Shown here: positions 8,928-17,730 of the stretch, one piece after another
Layout of the letters: every line of letters starts with the position of its first letter
How positions within the stretch are numbered: the first letter of the stretch is position 1
Origin: an uncultured Azospirillum sp.
GTDB taxonomy: Bacteria > Pseudomonadota > Alphaproteobacteria > RF32 > CAG-239
DNA length: 64,000 bases
Assembly: GCA_900538765.1 (NCBI GenBank)
Contig: UQAB01000007.1
Span: forward strand, 1-64,000
Direction: 5' to 3'
The notes under the pieces: generated by a model
What the model was told of the DNA's origin: nothing
Seen by the model: the letters and a program-made list of their open reading frames with translations, nothing else
Databases searched by the model: none
Translations under genes and position numbers: made by a program

Positions 8928-8956
8928 TTGACATATCTTGTTCTTAATAGTAGGTT
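8928..8956 (+). promoter_or_regulatory. Promoter of paralogue 3
   Basis: TTGACA (8928-8933) and TAGGTT (8951-8956) with 17-base spacing. The -10 overlaps the left end of the palindrome at 8955-8988. Confidence 0.45.
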
Positions 8957-8988
8957 ATTTGACATAAAAATATTTTTATGTCAAATAA
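8955..8988 (+). promoter_or_regulatory. 34-bp perfect palindrome before paralogue 3
   Basis: Each half-site reads TTATTTGACATAAAAAT with no central gap or mismatch, a striking length for a perfect palindrome. It overlaps the predicted -10 and transcription start, as the matching 22-bp palindrome does before paralogue 2. An operator for a dimeric repressor is the simplest reading; a 5' RNA hairpin is the alternative. Confidence 0.65.
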
Positions 8989-9003
8989 TTAACTTGTACC
9001 ATT

Positions 9004-10149
9004 ATGAAAAGTTTTAGTCAAAAATGGATTGAACGTCAGATTGTGTCCCAAAATTGGGATATATTGATTAATTATTGCCTGAGTGTTAGGGTAATGTACG
9101 ATGATCAGAATATTTTCGTTAAAAAATATGCTGAAAGTAACGAAGATATTCGGGAAAAAATTCTAAAATGCATTTCTGCTTTAGAGATAAATCCTGAAAT
9201 AGGTTTGTCGCCAAATGTTTTGTTGCTGTTAGCTGAAATTTATCCTGAAGAAGCTCTCTGCCTGAAACCAGGGGTGATGGATATTGAACTGGAAGCGGTA
9301 AAGCATATTCTGCCCGAGAAAATGAGTTTTGTTTACGAATATGCTCAAACAAACGGCTTGTTTATGGAAACACAATCCTACTTAGTTGATTTGTACCAAA
9401 AAAGCGCTGCAGACGCAGCTTTAAGGCAGATGATTCTCCAGATATTGAAAGCTGTAATGAGTACTCCAAATTCTTGTGCGATAAAAGAAGAAGCAATAGA
9501 ACTTTTATGCCGGAATAAAGTGGATTTGTCACTGGCTGAAATCAAGCATGATAAGCTGGTTGATATGTATGTCATCAAATATTATGCGCCTGAAAAAACA
9601 GTTCCTTATTTTAATTTTTATTTGCGGAACCTGGGAGCTATAAGCAGAGAAACAATCCCGCTTGTTATCGAAATGTATCGGAAATTTCTTGATGTTCCGG
9701 GAGATGAACGAAATGTTTTGAAAAAATATCTTTCCCAAACAACGGAAGCGCAGCAGCTGCATATTGTTCAAACGGATTTTGAGTTGTTTCTGTTTATGCT
9801 GAAAGAGGGGGATATTTACAGTGCGGAGGCTGTTAAGTATGTTTTTTCTCAGTCAGATGAAATACAAAAAAAGTTTTGGCAGGCTTACAATGAGGGCGCT
9901 CAAGACAAAAAGCGGTTTTATTGGCAGCCGACTTCCACACAGTTGCTAAATCTTCCTGACGACATTTTGTGCCAATTATTGATAGCTTGTTTTCAGTCAG
10001 ACCAACACAAAGTGGAGCGGCTGCTTAAAATTCTGGAGCAGAGAAATGATTGTCCGAAATCTTTACGGCTGGTTTCCCAAATGAAAAAGCATACCGTCCG
10101 GAAGAGTATGATTAATCGGATAAAGTCAGTTTTTTGTAAAAAGTCCTGA
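9004..10149 (+). CDS. Unknown helical protein, paralogue 3 of 3
   Basis: A 381-residue relative of the two preceding genes. Motifs: KWIERQIVSQNWDILINYC at the N-terminus, GLFMETQSYLVDLY, YYAPEKTVPYF, YVFSQSDEIQKKFW and LEQRNDCP. The C-terminus is basic. The three relatives are far apart in sequence outside the motifs, so the duplications are old or fast-evolving. No Shine-Dalgarno site is visible. The function is unknown. Confidence 0.7.
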   Translation: MKSFSQKWIERQIVSQNWDILINYCLSVRVMYDDQNIFVKKYAESNEDIREKILKCISALEINPEIGLSPNVLLLLAEIYPEEALCLKPGVMDIELEAVKHILPEKMSFVYEYAQTNGLFMETQSYLVDLYQKSAADAALRQMILQILKAVMSTPNSCAIKEEAIELLCRNKVDLSLAEIKHDKLVDMYVIKYYAPEKTVPYFNFYLRNLGAISRETIPLVIEMYRKFLDVPGDERNVLKKYLSQTTEAQQLHIVQTDFELFLFMLKEGDIYSAEAVKYVFSQSDEIQKKFWQAYNEGAQDKKRFYWQPTSTQLLNLPDDILCQLLIACFQSDQHKVERLLKILEQRNDCPKSLRLVSQMKKHTVRKSMINRIKSVFCKKS

Positions 10150-10175
10150 TTAAAGGCTGAACGTTAATCTATTAT

Positions 10176-10209
10176 AAAAAAACGCCTTCTTTTAAGAAGG
10201 CGTTTTTTT
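10176..10209 (+). terminator. Terminator shared by paralogue 3 and tyrS
   Basis: Stem ACGCCTTCTT/AAGAAGGCGT with an A-run on one side and a T-run on the other, so it can act in both directions. It lies between the converging ends of paralogue 3 and tyrS. Confidence 0.85.
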
Positions 10210-10213
10210 GTGG

Positions 10214-11470
10214 TTAGGCCGCTTTTATCAGCCCGTGTTTTTTCTTGCCTTGAGATAGCTTAATCTGGCCGTCGACGATATCGGCAGCGGAGAGTTTATA
10301 GTTTTCGTCTGTTACCGCTTTGTCATTGATTTTCAAGCCGGACTGTTTAATTAAACGGCGTGCTTCGCCTTTGCTCTCAACAAAACCAATTTGCAAAAAC
10401 GCGTCAATAACGCTCATCCCTTCAACACTGTTGACAATAAGTGTCGGCAACTCACCGCCGGCAGCCCCTTGTTCAAAAACTTTGGTAGCCGTTTCCTGCG
10501 CCGCGCGGGCTTCTTCTTCACCGCGGCAAATCTTCGTCGCTTCAAAAGCCAGAATTTTCTTGGCTTCGTTGATTTCTTTGTCTTGCAAAGCCTCCAAGCG
10601 TCTGACCTCGTCTATCGGCAGGTCTGTATAAATTCTCAGGCACTTGCCGACTTCCGCGTCGCCGATATTGCGGAAGTATTGGTAATAATCATAAGAAGAA
10701 AGCTTTTCTTCATTAATCCAGACAGCGTTTCCTTCTGATTTTCCCATTTTCTTGCCATTTGAATCTGTGATAATAGGGCTGGTAAAACCAAACAGCTCAA
10801 CATCATATTTGCGCCGGCCGAGTTCCGTGCCTGAGGTAATATTTCCCCATTGGTCAGAACCGGCTATCTGCGCGCGGCAGCCGTATTTCTGATACAATTC
10901 GCAAAAGTCATATCCTTGCAGCAGCATGTAGTTAAATTCAAGAAAACTCATGGGCTGTTCTCTGTCCAGACGCGACTTGACGCTTTCCATGGTCAACATG
11001 CGGTTGACGGAATAATATGTGCCGACATCGCGTAAAAAGGAAAGATAATTGATATTCTTAAACCAGTCCCAGTTATCGACCATTTTGGCGTCATTGGCAC
11101 CGTCGCCAAACTTCAAAAATTTGCTGAAAGATTTTTTCAGCCCTTTAATGTTTTCGGCCAGAACTTCTTCACTCAAAAAAGGACGCAGCTTGTCTTTGCC
11201 CGAGGGATCGCCGATACGCGCTGTTGCACCGCCGACCAGCGTTAGAGGTTTATGTCCGCATTTTTGAAACCAGCGCATCATCATCAAAGGAACGATATGT
11301 CCGACATGTAGACTGTCGCCGGTCGGATCCGAGCCCAAATATCCCACTGCCGGTTTTCCGCTCTTTTCGCATTCATACAAATATGTATCAAAGCCGTCTT
11401 CGTTAGTGCATTGATTGTAAAAGCCGCGCTCAACCATAATGTTGAAAAATTGGGATTTGAATGTGCTCAT
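10214..11470 (-). CDS. tyrS: Tyrosyl-tRNA synthetase
   Basis: Charges tRNA-Tyr with tyrosine in the cytoplasm. The 418 residues match bacterial TyrRS in length. The class I signatures are visible: HVGH in SLHVGHIVPLMMMRW (about 48-51), the tyrosine/tRNA pocket region QGYDFCELYQKYGC, and the KMSKS-type loop KKMGKSEGNA. A C-terminal S4-like RNA-binding domain follows (from about 355, ending KKKHGLIKAA). It is a single-gene unit, sharing the bidirectional terminator at 10176. Confidence 0.95.
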   Translation of the reverse strand: MSTFKSQFFNIMVERGFYNQCTNEDGFDTYLYECEKSGKPAVGYLGSDPTGDSLHVGHIVPLMMMRWFQKCGHKPLTLVGGATARIGDPSGKDKLRPFLSEEVLAENIKGLKKSFSKFLKFGDGANDAKMVDNWDWFKNINYLSFLRDVGTYYSVNRMLTMESVKSRLDREQPMSFLEFNYMLLQGYDFCELYQKYGCRAQIAGSDQWGNITSGTELGRRKYDVELFGFTSPIITDSNGKKMGKSEGNAVWINEEKLSSYDYYQYFRNIGDAEVGKCLRIYTDLPIDEVRRLEALQDKEINEAKKILAFEATKICRGEEEARAAQETATKVFEQGAAGGELPTLIVNSVEGMSVIDAFLQIGFVESKGEARRLIKQSGLKINDKAVTDENYKLSAADIVDGQIKLSQGKKKHGLIKAA

Positions 11471-11560
11471 TTTTCCTTTCCTTGTTTTTATAATTAAATA
11501 AGTCTTAAGGATATTAACATATAAATAAAATAGTGCAATAACGGAGGTGAATTTTTTTCA

Positions 11561-12664
11561 ATGGATGTCATCAAAACAATGCGGGCTGTCGGCCTGATGA
11601 GCGGAACATCTCTGGACGGCGTTGATATTGCCGTCATTAAAACCGATGGCGTGGATGTTTATGAGTTTGGCCGGGCTTATACCGTGCCTTATGAAGATGA
11701 GTTGAGAGAGAGTATCCGCTCCGTTTTGGGTATGAAACCCGATTCTCCCGAACATGCTTCCCGAATTAAACTGGTTGAAAACAGCCTGACGGCTTTTCAT
11801 GCCATGGTGGTTAATGAATTTTTGGAAGGGGAAAGCGAACCTGTTGATGTCATCGGCTTTCACGGACACACGATTCATCATGAGCCGGAAAACCATTATA
11901 CCTGTCAAATCGGTGACGGGCAGATGTTGGCTGACTTGACCGGGATTAAGGTTGTCAGCCAGTTCCGCACTGCTGATGTCAGGGCTGGCGGGCAAGGCGC
12001 GCCGCTGGTACCTGTTTATCATGCCGCTTTATGCGCGGAAATGGAAAAGCCGGTTGCCGTCTTAAATATCGGCGGCGTTTCTAATTTGACCTGGATTGGC
12101 GCCAATGGTGAAATGCTGGCTTTTGATACCGGTCCCGGCAATGCCCCTGTCAATGACTGGGTTTTCAGGCATGCAGGTATGCACATGGATTATAACGGAA
12201 AATTGGCAATCAGCGGCAAAGTGAATGAACATATCCTCTCAAGCTTAATGAAACACAAATATTTCGCCATGTATCCGCCCAAATCCATTGACCGCAATAT
12301 TTTTAACGAAAAACTTGAGCACCTGGAGGGTTTGTCGCTTGAAGACGGCGCCGCCACGGCTACGGCCTTTGCGGCGGAAGCGATTGCTTATTCCATTAGC
12401 TTCTTTCTGCCGGAACCTCCCAAAAGCCTGATTATCTGCGGCGGAGGCGCCAACAATCCGACTTTGGTGCGTTTTATTCGCAGCCGTCTGCCGGAAATTG
12501 AGGTCAAAACGTCGCGTGATGTCGGTTGGAATTGTGATGCCATTGAGGCGCAGGCTTTTGCTTATCTGGCAGTTCGCCGTCTGGGCGGTATGCCGATAAC
12601 TTTCCCGTCGACAACAGGTGTCCCCGAGCCTCTGCCCGGCGGTGAAATCAGCGAACCAAAATAA
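11561..12664 (+). CDS. anmK: Anhydro-N-acetylmuramic acid kinase
   Basis: Phosphorylates anhydro-MurNAc released from the cell wall, producing MurNAc-6-phosphate for murein recycling. The 367-residue protein starts with the family signature GLMSGTSLDGVDIAVIKTDG and carries further conserved patches (GFHGHTIHH, NIGGVSNLTWI, FDTGPGNAPVNDW, ICGGGANNP). Its stop meets the stop of the converging Cys-rich gene with no terminator between them. tyrS and anmK diverge from a 90-base gap; this neighbour pair is seen in other Alphaproteobacteria. Confidence 0.95.
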   Translation: MDVIKTMRAVGLMSGTSLDGVDIAVIKTDGVDVYEFGRAYTVPYEDELRESIRSVLGMKPDSPEHASRIKLVENSLTAFHAMVVNEFLEGESEPVDVIGFHGHTIHHEPENHYTCQIGDGQMLADLTGIKVVSQFRTADVRAGGQGAPLVPVYHAALCAEMEKPVAVLNIGGVSNLTWIGANGEMLAFDTGPGNAPVNDWVFRHAGMHMDYNGKLAISGKVNEHILSSLMKHKYFAMYPPKSIDRNIFNEKLEHLEGLSLEDGAATATAFAAEAIAYSISFFLPEPPKSLIICGGGANNPTLVRFIRSRLPEIEVKTSRDVGWNCDAIEAQAFAYLAVRRLGGMPITFPSTTGVPEPLPGGEISEPK

Positions 12665-12665
12665 G

Positions 12666-14141
12666 TTATTCGCACCCCTCATAGTCTCCGTTATTTATAT
12701 GATTTATAACAGCCTGTTTCAGTAGACTGTCACATTCCGGGGAATAACACATTTTTCCGCCGTTATTTACACCTGTTACATATCCGTGAACACCGCCTCC
12801 TGTGCGAGAAGAACCATCACTGCAAGTTGTTGTGCTGGAACACCAGGCCATATGCTGGGTCTGGTTTGTATTGACTTTCTGCGATGTATAGCGGCAACTG
12901 TGCCAACATGTTCGACACGTCGGTCTGGGAGGTGCTGATTTACAGCAGGTTCTGGTTCCGCCGCAGCCATCGGAACAGGACTGTTCCCCGTAAGTACAGT
13001 TTCTCTCACTGCTTAACGGTGTGCAGCATTTAATTTCTTTTCTGCATACTGTTCCAAAATCAGTGTTAGCTGTGTCATAACATTTGCCTGAACTGGCAGA
13101 AATTTTAGAATATCCGTTAGGGCAGACGTCGCTGAAACTTTTGAAACAAGGTTTTTGGCAGTTAGTGTAAGCCACGATTTTGTTTTTCTGATTTTCATTT
13201 TCTTCTGGGGCCTCCAAAGAACCGCTGGAACAGATATTAGAGATAATCTTGTAGCATGGTGTGCCGCATTCCGTTTTGTAGGAAGATGCTTCGTTGCAAA
13301 TGCCTCTGTCCAAAGAATATCCGTTAGGGCAGATATCTTCGCATACAGTGCATTTGTAACATTTTTGACAGTTAGGTGTAGTCTCTCCGGTTTGTATCAT
13401 GCCGGAACCGCAAGGCTGTTTTTGATAATTTTGCGGACAATCTTCAGAACAAATGCATTCTTTGACTTTGGATTTGTCAAACGGGCAAAAACCGGCAGGG
13501 GAAAATCCCGTTCCGCATTTATCCGCATCTTTTTTGTAACCTAGTTCTTCACATTTGACAATCGGGTCGATTGGCGGGATATCTGGATTGTCAGGTCCCG
13601 GAGGTGTCGGATTGTCAGGATTCTCCCAACCTCTTCCGTCGCACCGTCCGGCATCGGTAATAAAACAGACTGAGGCTGTTTTAAAAACATTCAGCTTATT
13701 ATCCTCCCCTTGAGTAGGGGGAGCAAGAACTCCCCGGACTTTGTCCGGTTGGAGTTCTCGAGGGGGTATGAGTCCCGTAAGGGACAATAAGGATGAATTT
13801 TTTAATTCATACCCTCCCCATCCAATTCCGACTATATCCTTTTGTTCGGTTCGTTTCTCTCCCTCCCAAAGGAAAGTCTCATTGCTTGGCTCGCCAAAAC
13901 AATTCACCGGATTGTTTTGGCTTCGCAGCCCGGTACTCAGGGAGGGAGCTGTATTGTGCCGATTACCAAATTGAGCAGACGACAAGTGTGGATAGCCAGA
14001 GGTAAGGTGTGGTTGTGTTGTGTAGATATGTATTCCTGACCTGGGCACGGTATCGGAAATAAAAGAAGCATAAACATCGCCGGCTTCGTTACAAATTATG
14101 CACGAAGTAGACAGTAACAGTATCTTGCTGATATTCTTCAT
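12666..14141 (-). CDS. Secreted cysteine-rich repeat protein with in-frame palindromic insert
   Basis: A 491-residue exported protein of unknown function. The ATG at 14141 is preferred over 14165 because GGAGGG lies 4 bases ahead and it gives a clean signal peptide (MKNISKILLLSTSCIIC). About 40 cysteines fill the second half in EGF-like or granulin-like spacing (CEDICPNGYSLDRGIC, CQKPCFKSFSDVCPNGY). The start of that half, VKCEELGYKKDADKCG with later CPF, matches the N-terminal module of the lectin-like genes at 18017 and 55210. Residues about 60-150 come from a palindrome-rich insert (see repeat at 13702-13946), and a PDNP-rich linker follows. Confidence 0.7.
   Translation of the reverse strand: MKNISKILLLSTSCIICNEAGDVYASFISDTVPRSGIHIYTTQPHLTSGYPHLSSAQFGNRHNTAPSLSTGLRSQNNPVNCFGEPSNETFLWEGEKRTEQKDIVGIGWGGYELKNSSLLSLTGLIPPRELQPDKVRGVLAPPTQGEDNKLNVFKTASVCFITDAGRCDGRGWENPDNPTPPGPDNPDIPPIDPIVKCEELGYKKDADKCGTGFSPAGFCPFDKSKVKECICSEDCPQNYQKQPCGSGMIQTGETTPNCQKCYKCTVCEDICPNGYSLDRGICNEASSYKTECGTPCYKIISNICSSGSLEAPEENENQKNKIVAYTNCQKPCFKSFSDVCPNGYSKISASSGKCYDTANTDFGTVCRKEIKCCTPLSSERNCTYGEQSCSDGCGGTRTCCKSAPPRPTCRTCWHSCRYTSQKVNTNQTQHMAWCSSTTTCSDGSSRTGGGVHGYVTGVNNGGKMCYSPECDSLLKQAVINHINNGDYEGCE
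13702..13946. repeat. Palindrome-rich element embedded in frame in a secreted protein gene
   Basis: Within about 245 bases there are several strong inverted repeats: CTCCCC/GGGGAG (13704-13709/13718-13723), a 14-bp stem AGAACTCC-CCGGAC with GTCCGG-TT-GGAGTTCT (13726-13758), GTCCC/GGGAC (13772-13785), ATGAATT/AATTCAT (about 13793-13809), CAAAACAAT/ATTGTTTTG (about 13895-13919) and CTCCCTCC/GGAGGGAG (about 13859-13946). This density is unlike coding DNA, yet the reading frame stays open. It resembles the in-frame palindromic elements of Rickettsia in style; no sequence identity is claimed. Confidence 0.6.
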
Positions 14142-14171
14142 AGTACCCTCCACACTTGTCATCACAAGGAT

Positions 14172-14200
14172 ACTATAGCATAATTTTTCTTAGTGTTCAA
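14172..14200 (-). promoter_or_regulatory. Promoter of the Cys-rich secreted gene
   Basis: Minus-strand TTGAAC (14195-14200), 17 bases, TATAGT (14172-14177). Transcription should begin near 14165, giving a short leader with GGAGGG before the ATG at 14141. The -10 region matches the promoter at 11-39. Confidence 0.6.
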
Positions 14201-14563
14201 TCAATATTTTTCGTGAAATGCGGAAAAAACGACAAAGAAAAACAGACTATAAAATTGCCGGCTCTTAATAATAAGCTCTAATGCAAATGAGCTCGGTACT
14301 TTAACATAAATAAACAGCAAAAGAACTTTTTCCGTAAAGAAAAAATCTGTTTGACTCGCCTGATTTCTTGTATTAAACTCCCTCTCAGTTTTAACAAAGT
14401 TTACTGTTGATATGATGCTGAATTTTTACATATCTCACATTTCCATTATTATCCCTTAGGGGATACACTTTTTTGCACATATCATAATTTTAATTCCGGC
14501 GCAGTGCGCCGCTGACTCAACAATCAATACCGTTTTTATAATTTTTTTTTAAGGTGTTTGCAC
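14201..14563 (+). other. Gene-free region upstream of ileS
   Basis: About 360 bases with no credible reading frame or RNA gene. A possible ileS promoter is TTGACT (14351-14356), 17 bases, TAAACT (14374-14379), which would leave a leader of some 180 bases. A short GGCGCA/TGCGCC hairpin lies near 14497-14510. No T-box signature is visible. Confidence 0.35.
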
Positions 14564-17500
14564 ATGACGAAACATTATGCCGATGTAAAAGCAAAACCGG
14601 ACTTTGTGGAAGTAGAAAAAAATATCCTCAAATTCTGGGAAGAAAATAAAACTTTTGAAAAGTCCGTTCATAACCGCGACGGCGCCGCCGAATTTGTTTT
14701 TTATGACGGGCCGCCGTTTGCCAACGGTACCCCGCACTACGGACATATCATGGTGTCTTATGTTAAAGACGTTGTTGCCCGTTTTCAGACCATGAACGGC
14801 AAAAAGGTTGAGCGCCGTCTTGGCTGGGACTGCCATGGCCTGCCTGCGGAAATGTCCGCTGAAAAACAGCTTGGCGTGTCCGGTCGCAAACAGATTGAAG
14901 AATATGGCGTTGAAAAGTTTAATGATTTCTGCCGGCAGGATGTTTTGAAATATTCCGGCATCTGGGTTGATATGTTCAAACGCATTGGCCGCTGGGTAGA
15001 CTTCAGCCACGATTACAAGACCATGGACTTGCCGTTTATGGAAAGTGTCATCTGCAATTTCAAGCAGCTTTATGACAAAGGCCTGGTTTATGAAGACTAT
15101 CGCGTCCTTCCTTATTCATGGGCGGCAGAAACACCGTTGTCAAATTTTGAAGTCAATCAGGGGTATCAGGATAAGACCGATAATGCCATTACCGTCATGT
15201 TTAAACTGGAAAACGGCATGAACGCTCTGGTCTGGACAACTACGCCGTGGACTTTGCCGTCAAACTTAATGCTTGCCGTCGGCTTGGACATCGACTATGC
15301 CGTTATGGAAGAAAACGGCCAGAAATACGTTCTGGCGCAGGCGCTGCTCGGCCGCTATAAAAAGCAGCTTGAACAGGCAAAGCAAGTCGGAACGCTCAAG
15401 GGCAAAGACTTGGTCGGAATGTCTTATGAACCGATGTTCCCCTATTTCAAACATCTGAAAGAAAAGGGTGCGTTTAAAGTTCTGAGCGGCGAGTTTGTTT
15501 CTACCGAAGACGGTACAGGTATTGTTCATATTGCGCCGGGCTTTGGTCAGGACGACTTTGACGCCTGCCGAGCTTATGATGAGAATTTTCCTGTTGTCTG
15601 CCCTGTTGATGAAGCCGGAAAATTTACCGCTGAAGTTCCCGATTATCAGGGAAAACAGGTTTTTGAAACCAATGAACCGATTATGCAGCTGCTGAAAGAA
15701 AAGGGGCTGTTGGTCAAAAAAGAACAATATACCCACTCTTATCCTTTCTGCTGGCGCACGGATACCCCGCTGATTTATAAGGCAATGTCTTCATGGTTTG
15801 TCAAGGTGACGGATTTCCGTGATGATATGGTGAAAAATAATCAGCAGATTAACTGGGTGCCGGAACATATTAAAGACGGGCGATTTGGAAAATGGCTTGA
15901 GGGCGCGCGCGACTGGTCGATTTCCCGCAATCGCTTCTGGGGAACGCCGATTCCGGTATGGAAGTCAGACAATCCTAAATTCCCGCGTATTGATGTTTTT
16001 GGTTCTATCGCCGAAATCAGGGAAAAAACCGGCTTTGATGTAACCAATCTGCATAAACCCTACATTGACGACGTTGTTTATCCCAATCCGGATGATCCGT
16101 CCGGCCAGACAATGATGCGCCGCGTCGGCGATGTTTTTGACTGCTGGTTTGAATCCGGTTCCATGCCCTATGCCCAGATTCATTATCCGTTTGAAAACAA
16201 AGAATGGTTTGAAAATCATTTTCCGGCTGATTTTATTGTTGAAGCTATGGATCAGACCCGCGGCTGGTTCTACACTCTGACTGTGTTGTCGACTGCATTG
16301 CACAACAAACCTGCGTTTAAAAACTGTATTTGCACCGGCTTGCTGATGGCAGAGGGCGGGCAGAAATTGTCCAAACGCCTGAAAAATTATCCGGACCCGA
16401 ATGAAGTTTTGGACAGCATTGGTTCAGACGCTTTGCGTTGGTTCCTGGTATCTTCTCCGGTTTTGAAAGGCGGCAATCTGGCCGTTGACAAAGAGGGAAA
16501 AGAAATTGCCAAGGCTTCCCGTGTTGCGCAGATTCCGTTGTGGAATGCCTTTTATTTCTTCACGCTCTATGCCAATGCCGAAGAATATAAAGCCAAGGAA
16601 ATCACCTCTTCATCCGAGGCGATTGACAATTACATCCTTTCAAAATTGAAGCGCCTGCGTGATACGGTCAAATCCGGTATTGAATCTTATGATGTTGCCG
16701 TAGCTACCAATGAGATTGCCGCTTTTATGGAAGTGCTGAATAACTGGTACATCCGCCGCACACGCGACCGCTTCTGGGAAGGCGATGCGCTGGCTTTTGA
16801 CACGCTTTATACCGTTTTGGTAAATGTTGCCAAGATTATTGCACCGTTAATGCCTTTTGTCAGCGAATATGTTTTCAAAACCCTGACCGGTGAAGAATCT
16901 GTCCACTTGGCGGATTATCCGTCATTGTCGGAAATCGCCTATGACGCGGCGCTGGTTGAACAGATGGATTTTGTTCAGGATTTGTGCTCAACAGCCAAAT
17001 TCATCCGTGAGGAAAAGAACCTCCGCAACCGCTTGCCGCTTGCCAGCCTGACGGTTATCGGTGCGGAACTCAGCCCCGCTTATCAGGATATCGTCAAGGA
17101 TGAACTGAACGTCAAGGAAGTGAAGTTTGACAATAATCTGGACAACTACGCCGCCAAAAAGGTTTACCTTTATACGCCGTTGCTGGGCAAAACCCTGGGT
17201 AAGGAAATGGGCGCGGTTATGGGGGCTTATAAACAGGGAAAATGGGAGTTGAATGCTGACGGTACGTTGAACATTGCCGGACAAAATCTGGGCAAAGACC
17301 TGTTTGAAGTCCGTTTGGAAATGAAAGACGGCGTTGCCGGAAAATCCTTTGCCGAAAACAAGGCGGTTGTTACTTTGGATACCAATGTGACGGATGAATT
17401 AAAGCGCGAGGGAATGGCGCGCGATTTTGTCCGTCTGGTTCAGACAATGCGTAAGGACAAGGATTTTAACATCTCTGACCGTATTGAGCTTTGTTATGCG

Positions 17501-17668
17501 ACGGAAAATGCTGAACTGGTAAAAGCTTTGGAAGAAAACCAAGCTTACATTGCCGAACAGGTTCTGGCGGTTAAGATTAACAATAACTGTATTGACGGAA
17601 CTGAGGCTGATATTGAGGGCATAAAGCTTATCTTTGACGCCAAAGTCAGCAATGCCAAAGTCGCCTAA
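14564..17668 (+). CDS. ileS: Isoleucyl-tRNA synthetase, eukaryotic-like type
   Basis: Charges tRNA-Ile. The 1034-residue protein has the class I HIGH motif as HYGH (FANGTPHYGH), the tryptophan-rich editing/CP1 region (ALVWTTTPWTLPSNL), and a KLSKR loop (GQKLSKRLKNYPDP) in place of the standard bacterial KMSKS. HYGH with K(M/L)SKR and NYPDP marks the IleRS2 or eukaryotic-like branch, known from the family to be less sensitive to mupirocin. No C-terminal zinc-finger cysteines are seen. I chose the ATG at 14564, 7 bases after AAGGTG; a TTG at 14558 is in frame but less likely. Confidence 0.95.
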   Translation: MTKHYADVKAKPDFVEVEKNILKFWEENKTFEKSVHNRDGAAEFVFYDGPPFANGTPHYGHIMVSYVKDVVARFQTMNGKKVERRLGWDCHGLPAEMSAEKQLGVSGRKQIEEYGVEKFNDFCRQDVLKYSGIWVDMFKRIGRWVDFSHDYKTMDLPFMESVICNFKQLYDKGLVYEDYRVLPYSWAAETPLSNFEVNQGYQDKTDNAITVMFKLENGMNALVWTTTPWTLPSNLMLAVGLDIDYAVMEENGQKYVLAQALLGRYKKQLEQAKQVGTLKGKDLVGMSYEPMFPYFKHLKEKGAFKVLSGEFVSTEDGTGIVHIAPGFGQDDFDACRAYDENFPVVCPVDEAGKFTAEVPDYQGKQVFETNEPIMQLLKEKGLLVKKEQYTHSYPFCWRTDTPLIYKAMSSWFVKVTDFRDDMVKNNQQINWVPEHIKDGRFGKWLEGARDWSISRNRFWGTPIPVWKSDNPKFPRIDVFGSIAEIREKTGFDVTNLHKPYIDDVVYPNPDDPSGQTMMRRVGDVFDCWFESGSMPYAQIHYPFENKEWFENHFPADFIVEAMDQTRGWFYTLTVLSTALHNKPAFKNCICTGLLMAEGGQKLSKRLKNYPDPNEVLDSIGSDALRWFLVSSPVLKGGNLAVDKEGKEIAKASRVAQIPLWNAFYFFTLYANAEEYKAKEITSSSEAIDNYILSKLKRLRDTVKSGIESYDVAVATNEIAAFMEVLNNWYIRRTRDRFWEGDALAFDTLYTVLVNVAKIIAPLMPFVSEYVFKTLTGEESVHLADYPSLSEIAYDAALVEQMDFVQDLCSTAKFIREEKNLRNRLPLASLTVIGAELSPAYQDIVKDELNVKEVKFDNNLDNYAAKKVYLYTPLLGKTLGKEMGAVMGAYKQGKWELNADGTLNIAGQNLGKDLFEVRLEMKDGVAGKSFAENKAVVTLDTNVTDELKREGMARDFVRLVQTMRKDKDFNISDRIELCYATENAELVKALEENQAYIAEQVLAVKINNNCIDGTEADIEGIKLIFDAKVSNAKVA

Positions 17669-17681
17669 TCTTAACCCTGAT

Positions 17682-17719
17682 AAAAAAAGAGGAACATATT
17701 AATATGTTCCTCTTTTTTT
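17682..17719 (+). terminator. Terminator of ileS
   Basis: A-run, long stem AGAGGAACATATT/AATATGTTCCTCT, T-run. Confidence 0.9.
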
Positions 17720-17730
17720 GCCCGCGTCAC

